Below, piece by piece: positions 25,039 to 36,109 of a stretch of 64,000 nt of DNA. This DNA comes from Aphis gossypii (Eukaryota > Arthropoda > Insecta > Hemiptera > Aphididae), in assembly GCF_020184175.1 (NCBI RefSeq), contig NC_065530.1, positions 58,629,260 through 58,693,259 of the forward strand, read 5' to 3'. The notes beneath the pieces are model-generated. The model did not search any database and had not been told where the DNA came from. It saw only the letters and a program-made list of their open reading frames with translations. The number at the start of each line of letters is the position of its first letter. Position 1 is the first letter of the stretch. A program made the position numbers and the translations under genes.

Positions 25039-25393
25039 GTAAGTATAAAACTATATTTTTATGATTATTTGAAGGAATACAATACAAAACGTATAGATAT
25101 ATAATTATTATATTATATTAAATAACGACTGTTTTTCCGGTAAGTTTGAACATCTAGACAAATGCTTGAATAAACATGATTTGGTTTTTAGAAATAATAA
25201 CAACAATAAAATCCCTACTTTTTTCGTTTTAGTAATTTCCATACGTTTTTATATTTAGATCTTACGACTTTAAATTGTATGCGTTCAAAATAAAACTTTT
25301 TACATTACGATTTATACGAGTTTGTGTAAAAATAAATTGTTATTTTATACGTACCTTTCAACTTTCAAGTCTCAATAACTATAATGTTATAAC

Positions 25394-25424
<31 letters not shown>

Positions 25425-28400
25425 AATGTTATTCTTATGTGGCATCAACTATAAAACGTTACCTATCTTTGATACACGGCGAAAACATAAATACAAAACA
25501 GGGGAATACGAGAGAGTTTTTATGTTAAACTAAACACTATATTTAGTTATACAAAGTACACTTTAATGCATATTAAAAATAAAATGGAAATCTAATAACA
25601 TATTTTACTTTGAAGATGTCTTGGAAGCATTTAACACGGAGCTGAGTAAGCAATGAATCGAGACTACTTCAGAACACGTATTTGTAGTCGGCTGAAAGAT
25701 TATCATTATACATTTTGTAAAGTTATCAAAAATAGTTATGGTCGATATGATGGACTTTGTTACGTCTTAATTTTTTTTCTTGTGCGCTTACCAATGGAAA
25801 TTCATTGACAATCGTGGTAACTGTGAGAGCGAACCACGGTCGAACATAAATGCATTTAAACCACACGCCGTCTTAATGCGTTTTTTAATGACCAAACGGT
25901 TCATAATTTTTCAGTTCTTCAATACGGATTTTTTACTTAATATCTAATTCATTAATTTTTTATGATATTATTCCATTGTTGCTTATATATAGTGTATATG
26001 TACATATACATTTTCAACTTCCATTTTGATACTGTACAGAATTTTAATTTAAGTACATAACGCGATAAGCACATTTGGGAGCGCTTCTTAAACCATGAAA
26101 AGTGGCAATACTTTGATAGCTACGTGTGAATTAGATTATATACACCCCGCGTGTTTCACTAAATAATTGTCTGTCATTCTTTGCATGAACAACCGACACG
26201 ATAAACGCACTACTGCAGTGTAGCAGAAATGCCTATCTAACGCGCCGTGTTAGCCGTTTACATTAATATGTATATTTTTTTTTAAATATCTAGATTCTAG
26301 ATATTGATATTGAACACTTGTCATTTTTATCTATAATTTACGTTAAATATTTCTACTTTTAAAAATTTCGAGGGGGGGTCCGGACCTTTGGATTCCCCTT
26401 AGTTACGGTTTTGTCGATAACAGTAGTATATTGTACCTACCTACCATTGATTATATAATTATATAATTATTATGTATAATCAATGCTATCTACTTACTTG
26501 TCTAGGTTTTTTAGTGGTTGTTAAAAAAATGTCGCCACGTTCTTTTCTCAGACTGCTTTAAATATAAAATATTTACATATTTGTATAAAGAACAATTAAC
26601 AAATACTTGTACGATGGTTAGTTATTGTGGAGATTTCTGTTAGTGAAATAATTCAATGGTTGACGTAGTTAGTCTAGAGCCTAGACGTAATTGAACTTGA
26701 ATTTCTATAATATATTATCGTAAATAAGTATCTATTATTATTATTATTATTAATATTATATTATATGATAGTAAGTAATAATTTCTTTTTGGAGTTCTGA
26801 ATTATTACAGATCAGACATGTGTTACATAATTCAATAAGTTTTAATAACTTATTAAAAAAGTTTGGAGTATTAATTATTTTATCTAAATTATAGTAAATT
26901 TTAGTGAAAAATACCCCTTACAAATATTAATTATTCTAGACCTGATAATAAAGTAACTATAACTATTTTTATTTTGTTAAACAATTGACTATGTCCCAAA
27001 TGTCCATCTTTATTCCTTAAGTCTTAGCTAAATTGTACTTATTATATTTTAGATAAATTTACTAAATCTAATTTAATTAATTGAGCGTTCACTTTTATTT
27101 TAAAACTTTGGTTAAGTCAATTAAAATTTTTATAAATGTCATAATATAGAAAACTTGCACGAAAAAAAAGAATAATTTAAATTTTCTATGTAATTTCGAA
27201 AACGTAAATATGTTGTTGTTGATAAAAATGTAAAACCAACAACGATAATTTATTAGGTAATATGCAAACTTACACGGTTTAGGTAGAACACCTAGAAATG
27301 TGATTTATTATATGTCGCACGTGATATCTATTATCTCAAATGTTTTTAGGAGCATATAATTAAATTATACTGAGGTGCCGTTAAAACGTGACTGTCTGTT
27401 TTTTAAGCCATGTCCTAATGTTTCAAAAAACTTCAAATGGAACGCTTTTTGTTCTGCGTTTAGATAAGGCTTTGTTCCGATTCCGTCACTTCCATATAAT
27501 AATACGTGCGTAATAGAAAAAAATCTATACTTGAAATGCAAAACAATATTTTTACGATCTCGTATTGAAAATTCGAAACCAAAGTTATAAAAAATAGTTT
27601 TGTAACAGAAGTTTAATAATATGGTAACTGTTTCTAGTAAAGTAGGTATATATTACTTCGCTACGTTATAGCAACAGTTTTCGACTCTTTTTGTGTTACG
27701 AGCATCGAATGCCGACAATTGACGATCAATAATATTGTCAGTAAGAAACATGAGATATAATATATTATTGTCGCATTGGTATTGCTGTATTTAAATAATT
27801 AAGGATACGAACTAGTACACTATTTTCAACAATACACCTCGTCCTTGTTGCCCAAAGCGCAAACAAAATGATTTTTTAAATAGCTCAACAGCGTAAAGTT
27901 CAGCTTTATTATTTGTATGTATAATTAAAACTCGCTTTAGTTACACGTAGTCTACATTTTAAAATACTGTATACTATATATTGTTTTAAATCTTATAACA
28001 CATTGTTAAGATTTTTCATTATATTTTAACAAATTATATTGAAAATAACAGCAAATATCCATCGCACTTCTCAACTTGGCTGTACTTGAATGATCTAATG
28101 ACTACCAATGGTCTCCAGTTATATACCATCGCTTTATTACTATTTAAATTTGAAATACCAATTTTACTATCTAAATCTATCAATTTATATTGGTATTGAA
28201 ATACCTACTCAAAAACACACCAGACAGAAACTTATTTGAAACTTCAAACAAATATACATAAACGAGAAAATAAAGACAAATCACAGATTGAAAGTGATTT
28301 CTAATATTTAAGTCTGTCAGAAAAACATATCAATAATATTGGACTATTCAAAAACCGTAAGTTTTAAATTTAAAATTAAATATAAAGGTTGTCAATCAAT

Positions 28401-29073
28401 TATAATTTTGGTTACTAAAATATTTGAATTACTTAGGCGACTTCGGCGTACTAATTAATGATTAAATTATTAATAAATATTATATATTATATATACACTA
28501 TAACCTGGTTTAATTTATTAATTATTATCTTTTTGTATTGTTTGTTTTATTTTATATACTCTGTTATAAAATAGGATCGTTTTTAAAGTTAAAATATTTT
28601 AATGATTCTATTAAGTATATAATCACAATGTTAAATCGTTGAGCTATAAAATTATATTATTTATATAAAATATATATTATTGTTAATAATATAAATGCTA
28701 CTACTATTTAATTTAAAATTTAATATTATTTTTACTATCATCTTGAAACTAATTGCTCAAATCAGACCATAGGTTATTTTACGCGCTCTTGGATTATTTT
28801 TCGCGTTCATAGGGGTCATCTATATGGATAGCTTGTAAAAAGGAAAACAGATCATTATCTCCTGTAAAATATCTTTAAATTATATATAAAAGTATTATAA
28901 AAGTATATATAAAAGTATTTTCGTATTTATTAAAGGATGCCACAATTATTGTCTTGGCTTTTATTTTTTTATATAATCACTTTAAATTATACGTATTTAA
29001 CCGATTTTTAAATATAAATAAGTGGCGTAATCCGTAGCAGTCGAAAGTACAAACTACAAATATTGTAACTTAC
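25039..29073. other. AT-rich region without a supported gene
   Basis: It contains an ATA microsatellite at 25404-25428. A GC-rich palindromic patch lies at 26371-26400, where GGTCCGGACC at 26377-26386 is flanked by GGGG and CCCC and resembles a repeat remnant. The rest is ordinary AT-rich sequence. Confidence 0.5.
25404..25428. repeat. (AAT)n microsatellite
   Basis: An uninterrupted run of ATA triplets of about 24 bp, preceded by an imperfect AATAATAAAAATAATA stretch. Confidence 0.9.
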
Positions 29074-29176
29074 CATTGTCGATCTTTCCTATCAACCGCC
29101 ACTTGGGAACAACTTTCTCACCTTGCCTGTTCACGGTATAGAGGTGGGACGGAGAAACAGAGCATGTAGCTTTACA
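29074..29176 (-). CDS. Isolated candidate exon, cysteine-containing secreted-protein type (ADAMTS-like cysteine-rich region possible)
   Basis: Read on the minus strand, an acceptor TACGTTAG precedes 34 open codons plus one base and a strong donor AATG|GTAAGTT (donor at 29073-29068). The peptide begins CKATCSVSPSHLYTVNRQGE and ends KWRLIGKIDN plus a Gly first base. Codon-like, GC-balanced sequence bounded by good splice sites in an AT-rich setting argues for a real exon. A CxxxC followed about 30 residues later by an (I/V)DG-like end recalls the ADAMTS cysteine-rich segment (C.L.C ... VDGTPC). The next exon, which would have to supply TPC, was not found. The family is therefore speculative and the exon could be part of a decayed gene. 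The neighbouring sequence at 29198 is a hAT-like terminus. Confidence 0.4.
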
Positions 29177-29197
29177 CTAACGTAAGGTGACGTCCGT

Positions 29198-29245
29198 CAG
29201 GGGTCGGCAACCTTTTGGTGTCAAGGGTCAAAAAGTGAAAATGTA
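29198..29245 (+). mobile_element. Solo terminus of a hAT-like element (CAGGGGTCGGCAACC)
   Basis: CAGGGGTCGGCAACCTTTTGG is a classical hAT end. It resembles the left end of the element at 31310 (CAGGGGTGACAAACTTTTTG). No matching GGTTGCCGACCCCTG end was found downstream, so the copy is truncated, and its right limit is approximate. Confidence 0.55.
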
Positions 29246-29639
29246 AAATCTACATAACCAGATCTACCATTGACCATTATGAGTGAAAGCGTGTAATTAT
29301 AATATTAGTATTTCGATCTAATAAAATCAAACATATATTATACACTCAATTTTGCATTCGATTTTAGTGGACAATGATAATCAAAGACCATCGAAATCAG
29401 TCCGAGTTATAAGTATAGGTAACGTAATTTTTTGCAGCTGTTTTATATAACTTATAAATACCATAATACTTTTAATACATATTTACACCGAAATGACCTG
29501 TTGTGTAAAATATTTAGATATGACGATTAAAAATAAAAATTCGTGAGAAAATATTACATTCGTTATATTAATTATTTTGGTTTTACACATGTATAATCTA
29601 AAAGCGTATAAATTACGAGAACAGCCGTTCAATTGTATG
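29246..29639. other. AT-rich sequence, nothing recognised
   Basis: It may include the decayed interior of the hAT-like element that starts at 29198. No second terminus or coding segment was seen. Confidence 0.4.
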
Positions 29640-30110
29640 TTTGTTAATGACATTCATTGAGAAAAATAGATCCATACGTAACGTCGACGGAAAACCTCGG
29701 CAAGATATATTACACGACCGGGTGGCGACCGAATATTTGCGTACAAACAATTTCAATCGTTAGCGATTTTAATGTCTCTGCCGTGATGCTATTATTAAAG
29801 AGGACTATAATATATTGTCCGACACGACATAAATGCTCTATACGTTATACTGTCGTAGAATAATATACGGACACTTGAACGATACGCATATATACGGAGC
29901 GTGTATAGAGGGAATTAAATTTTCACGCTTCCCCGCCACCGTTTGAAGAAACGAGCGCGTTTGTGGTTTTTCTCGAGCTTTATCCATCTCATTTTTACTG
30001 TCACATGTCGTCGAGACTATAATAATCATAATAACAATATATAATGGCTGCACGTCGCCATCATAATTATCATATTATATTTGTCAGAGATCGATGATTT
30101 ATCTGCGTAC
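29640..30110. promoter_or_regulatory. CpG-containing island, possible regulatory element
   Basis: CpG-rich words such as ACGTCGACGG, CGGGTGGCGACCG and CTCGAGC cluster here against an AT-rich background. Open frames of 68 (+) and 71 (-) codons overlap and lack motifs. No canonical donor marks it as a first exon. It could be an enhancer or an unannotated promoter. Confidence 0.3.
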
Positions 30111-31309
30111 ACACTTTAAATTAAGTATTTTTAATATTATATAGTATAATGTATTTACTATTAATCAATATTTATTTTTTTAAACTACGAGTATATACGA
30201 TTATTCATTATAATATTATTATTCATACTCAATCATAAACAACCCATAATTTTGTTTATATATTTTGAAGCGAAACATCGTGTGGTTTTTTTTTTCTGAA
30301 AAATAATTTTAGAAGTAATAAAACTTAACACTAATAATCTGATATGGTTTTTTATTTCATAAAAAATCAAGGTAGAATTTAATACAATTTAAAAAAAAAA
30401 GTAAAATTGATGTCCATTTTATTTGTTCAATACGAATAAAACAATACAAATGTTGATAATTTACATAATACCTGAGAATATTCATTTTTAACTTTTTGAG
30501 TAGAAAAATTAGAATTCAACTAAATAAAAAAATTTTGTTTTTTTTTTCATTAAATTTAACCATGTTATAATTATAAAAGATTTTAAGCCATACGCCTGTA
30601 AACTCAAAAATGATTATCGATAAAATCTTAATAAGTAGATATTTTATTCCACAACATTTTCCAAAATAAATTATCTTACATTTTGTTTTAAGAATATTCA
30701 TACTTTAGGCGATGCTCTTAAAAAGTTTTAAAAAACATATACATAATAATATAGATCAAGTAACTTTATTTATAATATTATTGTGCCCTTTTGGACTTTG
30801 TTTAGATGAATTATTTAGTTGGCGGGTTCGTGAATTTTTGAGCGATATTAAAAATATTCTTCCAAAATAAATTCTCGTTTACTTATTTTATTTTTATACA
30901 TTGTTATATTTTGTTTTTATCACATTTCTGTAGTATAATATGCTTATAAATAATTATAAGTTATAATAGGTATCAAAGATTTAAAAAGCGACGTCTACCC
31001 TTATTGAGCCTTAATGTTAAGTTCATTGCGCACTTAAATGTAATTATTATATTTATATAGTTTCATTGAGTGTTAATAGTGTGGTAATACAAAAAAAAAA
31101 ATATAACTCAACTTGATAAGTATTATTGGGTAGGTGGGTACTAAATACTCGGTAGTTAAAGTTGGAAATAAATGTGTATTCCAATATTCCATCTTAATAA
31201 TCATAATATAAATATATCATACTATATCTGTTACGAAATCAGACATGCGGCTAAAAAAAAAAAAACAATCAAAAATTGAAAATATAGTGAATGAAGATAT
31301 ATTATATAT
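30111..31309. other. AT-rich intergenic sequence, no gene
   Basis: No coding or repeat feature was recognised. The last eight bases before 31310 are the target duplication of the next element. Confidence 0.55.
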
Positions 31310-31519
31310 CAGGGGTGACAAACTTTTTGAACACTACTTGCCAAAAATTACCTTTTTTCGAGCGTGCCATGGAAAAAATAATATATATTATATTCAATAT
31401 TAACCGATAAAAGCCCTATGCTCAAAATATTTTTACCTTTTATATAATATATATTAAAAATATTTAAATTTTTTTCGTGCCCTCAAATCTTTTCGAGTGG
31501 CAAGGATTTGCCATCCTTG
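31310..31519. mobile_element. 210-bp hAT-type MITE with perfect 8-bp target-site duplication
   Basis: The left terminus is CAGGGGTGACAAACTTTTTG (from 31310). The reverse complement of the right terminus is CAAGGATGGCAAAT. The two are imperfect inverted repeats, matching at 10 of the first 13 positions. Flanking TTATATAT at 31302-31309 and 31520-31527 is an exact 8-bp duplication, although its AT-only sequence lowers the weight slightly in this genome. The interior is AT-rich with no coding capacity. Confidence 0.82.
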
Positions 31520-31527
31520 TTATATAT

Positions 31528-33680
31528 GGAACAAAGGATTCCCGCCACAGTTAGTACCTGAAGTATAGCTATTATATTTTATATTTTTATGTCATAACGT
31601 GTAATTAATTTTATTAATTTCGAAAAATATTTTGTTTTAATTTATAATTATTTTAGTATAAAAACTATAACATAGATGAGAAAAAATATTAGAAACAAGG
31701 AAAACCTGCATTTCGTTTACACATAGTAAGTGTTTTTGACTTGTAAAAATTTGTAGTCTTAATGTCTTATTGATTCTTGTCAGATCCGAAAATATGTACA
31801 AATATAATAATAATATGTGTTTGGATTAAAACGAAATCATCTGCAAGGACAACTGGAAGACACCTTTTCGGTTTACGTCCACAGTTATTTTTAATAAAAG
31901 AATATATGAGTACATTGAAATACCATATATGTGTTGATAGTGTGGAATAGATGGGTATTGTTTTCTTGCATACAGCACTTAATGGGTATCGCCATAAAAT
32001 TATTATATTTGTAACGTGTGATTAATACAATTTTATTAAAAGTGCTTTAAAACCAAAACCGTATCGAATTATTTATACATTGATACTAACTACCTATAGT
32101 TTATTTCGCGTGGACACACACGTGTTTTAAAAATTCAATTTTATATCACCGATGATCAATATTAATAACACGTAGGGTTATGCAGATTAACGATAAAGAA
32201 TTTTTCAAATTACAAATTCATAAATGTATACTTATATAGTTATATCTAAAATTTTTAATTTTATCTTTGTACAAATCAATTAGCTATATCGTAAGAACTG
32301 GTTTAAAAAATGGGTTTTTTAAATGTGACAAATAATTGATATTAATTTTAAATTTATAAATACTATATGCGTCTTGTAAATCATACATCATTAAACTATT
32401 TTTGTACAAAAAAAAAATGTACACCTACACAAAATAATACATAAATGGACTATAAAGAACAGAGCTTCGAATGGAATATAATTATCGAAATTTCTTTCCA
32501 AACTTACTTCATAAATTAACAGGTGGTTAATTTAATAAACAATTCCTTTCATTTCTAACCATTATATTTCATAAACAATATATTCCATAACATAATATTA
32601 TTTCTAAGAACTTTTGATTATCAGCATAACGTCATTATAATACGTTATTATTATACCTATCTGAATAAATTTGTATTCAAATTTATAATTGTATATTATT
32701 AATACTAAATTTCATATTTCTCATTATTATAATTATAATTTATTATTATTCTGTATATTTAATAGTTCATTATCTGTATTTTATCAATTTTAATTAATTG
32801 AGCTATATTAGCTTTTTATAAAGAGCTAAAAAAACAAGTTACTGAGAAAATAAATAATTTTAAATGTGTACTCAGTAAATATTCGTAACGATTGTTAACA
32901 TATATAAGTAATTCTGTATTTGGTTAGTATTTTTTTTTGTTATATTTAAACAATTAAATGGTATATAGCTATATGTATAAATCATAATATTAACCACGAT
33001 TTTTTTTTCAAAAATTATTTAAAAAAAAAAATAAATGATAAAATTATTACATTAAAATTCAAGTCATCAGTATATTATAAAATAAAAAACAGTTATAAAT
33101 AATAATTTACACAAATCAATTATCTTTTATTTACATTATTTGTGTAGTTAAATAAAACAAAAATATGTAATTATTATAACAAGAGACCTATTTTTATATA
33201 AAAATACTCTAAATATTATTTTAAAATAATTTGGGAAGTCATTATTGATTAGGTTATTGTAGTGGAGGTATTGCATTTGAATTCAAAAAAATTCATTTCA
33301 AATTACAATGATATGTAAAAAATAGTATTTTTAATAGTAAAACAAAATTTTTTATTTAACTACATTTTGTTTTACTTAAATCTTAATCGCATAACATTCG
33401 TTATTACAAATTTTACTTTTTAACTTTATTTCAGATGGACAATATGAGTTAAATATTATTATAAATATAAATAATATAATATTTTAATATTTATTATGAT
33501 TAAAATATTTCAAAAGAAATTCTGAAGATATTCATGGTTTATATGAAAGCCAAAAAGTGTGTGGTCTACATATTAAGTATATAAAAATAACGAATATCCT
33601 TATTCTTAAATAAATGTAAATAATATTCTATTAAAGAAGATTGGATATCATCTAATATCTTAAAGGAAAATATTATTTAC
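31528..33680. other. AT-rich intergenic sequence, no gene
   Basis: Low-complexity A/T-rich DNA with homopolymers. No exon, RNA gene or transposon end was recognised. Confidence 0.55.
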
Positions 33681-34755
33681 TAGCTGATACTGCACGAGCA
33701 ACCTCGTACAGATAAATTAAATAATGCTAATGGCTTTGTTAATAGGTACCCTATTTTAAACTCTGTGTAACCTACACATATTTTTAACACTGTCATTTGG
33801 TTGATTTTGACTAAATATAATGTACAATGTACATGTTTAAAATTATAAAATTACTAGCTGTCACCCACGTGCTCTGCCCCCGTGAATATTTGTTTGCAAA
33901 TTGTGGAGCTGTTTCTTTGTCTTATAGTTATTTCGATCATTAAATGCTATAAAGTGTACATACCTTAAGGCATAAATATACACAAAATATTAATAATTTA
34001 AGATGATTATAAATTATCATACTTATAGATAATAAAAACAAATTTTTTCTCACTTTAATATCATTATTGTTACTTTCGGGAAATATAATTATATATAATA
34101 AAAATGAATAACAATAATAATGAATATTAAACAATAATATTGGGCATGCATTTTTGTGGGTTTTCTCATCATATAGCCAATCAACGCGATACTGACTTTT
34201 ATACTACTTTTCTATTGGTTATTATTTTTATTGTATGCGTTTTAATCTATACTTCAAACACCGCAGGACAGTTCAAAGCACCGAGCCATTGTCACATCTC
34301 ATATACATCGATAATAAATAATTGATTCATCGTCCATTGTATGTACACATTCTGAGGTGAGTAGTGGATAATTGCTTAATTATACGCTTTAAACAATTAT
34401 TTTGATATATTATAATACATAATACTTATTCGTCGAAATTCAAATTTTACGGGAGAGACACAAAACTTTTTTTGTGTAACTTATTGCCTATGTTCCCTTT
34501 TCGAATTAAATGAAATAAAGGTATATATAGGTATATATAATAAGGTATAGTATATATAAACTGTTACTATAGGAACACATTTCTATGTTTTGTTTTCACA
34601 CCAAATAGTATGTCTAGATACAAATAACATTTAAAAAAATTGGTTTCGAGGTGTTTACTCTGACGTGAGGATTTTAGAACCATAATTACGATAAACTTGG
34701 CTGTTGATCGCTTACATAAACACACATACATCCAAACATTTACTTTAATTAATAT
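33681..34755 (+). repeat. Retroposon-like repeat fragments (ACTAGCTG... family)
   Basis: Two related starts are visible: ACTAGCTGATACTGCACGAG at 33681 and ACTAGCTGTCACCCACGTGC at 33854. The second resembles the widespread insect retroposon/SINE-like beginning ACTAGCTG..ACCCG.G...CTTCG. Near 34705-34755 a tail-like segment (ACATAAACACACATACATCC followed by ATTTACTTTAATTAATATAGA) resembles the 3' ends of the same kind of repeat. The interval between is diverged and contains short spurious frames. Class (SINE or RTE-derived) is inferred from pattern memory. Confidence 0.4.
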
Positions 34756-35149
34756 AGATTTATATAATAGGAATTTATAATATAGTATATAATATAGAAG
34801 TTATAATCATTACAAATTTGCCTTTAATTTTGTTATTATAAAATTTGACAATTATTTTGTCGATATACTACAAATACTTTAAAGTATTAATGTCAATATA
34901 TTATATTTTTTTCTTTTTCATTCTAATCTTTCTTGAAGACAAAAATTACGGAAATAGGTACCACGATCGGTTTTGTTTTTTAATCGTATTACTCGACGAT
35001 TGTCACTAATTGTCTTTAATGTCACATAAACGTGTTTTTTGAGATCACAACGTTATAGAATAATATTAATTATAGTAAAACGTTTGATCTGTGAGTAAGA
35101 ATAATCTGTTGTTAGAAATATAAAAATAGTTTTAATATAACAGTATATT

Positions 35150-35520
35150 ATAATACGGTATGTACGGTTCTTGTCGAGCGGACCTCTAACAATATAATAC
35201 ATGGTACGCTATGCGAGGACATAATAATGAAATCGTTTTATTTTATTTTTTCACAACCACCTCCGTATGTACTTCGAGAATCGTTATTAAAAACGCGGGT
35301 CGGAAAATTTTCTTGGTCCTTCCTATCTTTTTCGTATATTATTAAAAACTTTCGCGAATCAAAGTATATTTACGTACCCATACTTCTACGCGCGATTGCT
35401 CGTTACAGCAATTCGTCGTGTAATCGTGTGCGAGATTGTCCGTATTACCTAGTTGTTTTCGCCAGTTCACGCGTGCATAATTCCACACGGAATTCGCAGA
35501 TCAAATATAATATACACAGA
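35150..35520 (+). promoter_or_regulatory. CpG-rich island ending at a donor-like site, candidate first exon
   Basis: CpG-rich sequence from about 35160 ends at ACACAGA|GTAAGTG (donor at 35521), as expected for a plus-strand first exon. A 107-codon open frame (35227-35550) crosses the donor and has no known motif, so a noncoding 5' exon is the more cautious reading. No downstream acceptor can be linked to it with confidence. Confidence 0.3.
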
Positions 35521-35628
35521 GTAAGTGTGCGAATAATAATAAGTTTATAATATTGTACAGAGCTCTGCACCGCGTACGCGCAGTGCTTCAGAAATCGGAC
35601 AACTTTAAATATCCATTTCGGCGGTCGG

Positions 35629-35929
35629 GTGGTATATATAACATACATACGTACCTACGTAATACGTTTACTACATAAGTGTAAATAACTTCCAAGTTTA
35701 GACGCATAGCATGTGTATGCAGCTGAAAATCGTGTATAATATTCCGTTCTTTGTGACTTCTCATTGCTATGTTGTTATTATTATAACCATCATATTCGTA
35801 CCCATTCGAATATCTGGTATATATTGTACGAGTTTTGTACGACGAGTTTATTACAACTTTTGACTTTGCCTGTTGCGTAGGTTCGTGGGTGGTTTTTGTC
35901 GAATCAAACTCGTCCCTAATGTTTCTTTG
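35629..35929 (+). promoter_or_regulatory. TATA-box promoter candidate with a first exon ending at GTAAGT
   Basis: A TATA box (GTATATATAA, 35632-35641) sits in CpG-rich context. About 30 bp downstream would be a transcription start near 35665. A canonical donor (CTTTG|GTAAGTAT) lies at 35930, giving a roughly 265-bp first exon on the plus strand. Minus-strand open frames of 135 and 78 codons overlap this interval but have no motif. No downstream exon in the window is proven to belong to it. Confidence 0.35.
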
Positions 35930-36109
35930 GTAAGTATCCCGCGTGTATTGTTCTTTATTGCATTGTGCTTGAAAGTCGTATAATATGATATACATGTAGA
36001 AATATCATTTGTTTTCCTATTTTCCCATAGTATTAACGCACAAAAAAACGGGAAAACTCGGTGGCTCATTCTGTATAATATGCACACTGTACGGTACGTC
36101 AGAAATGTT

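Noticed and set aside
35588..35995. 135-codon minus-strand frame
   Set aside because: Overlaps TATA and donor signals on the plus strand, repetitive low-complexity residues (YDGYNNNN), no motif.
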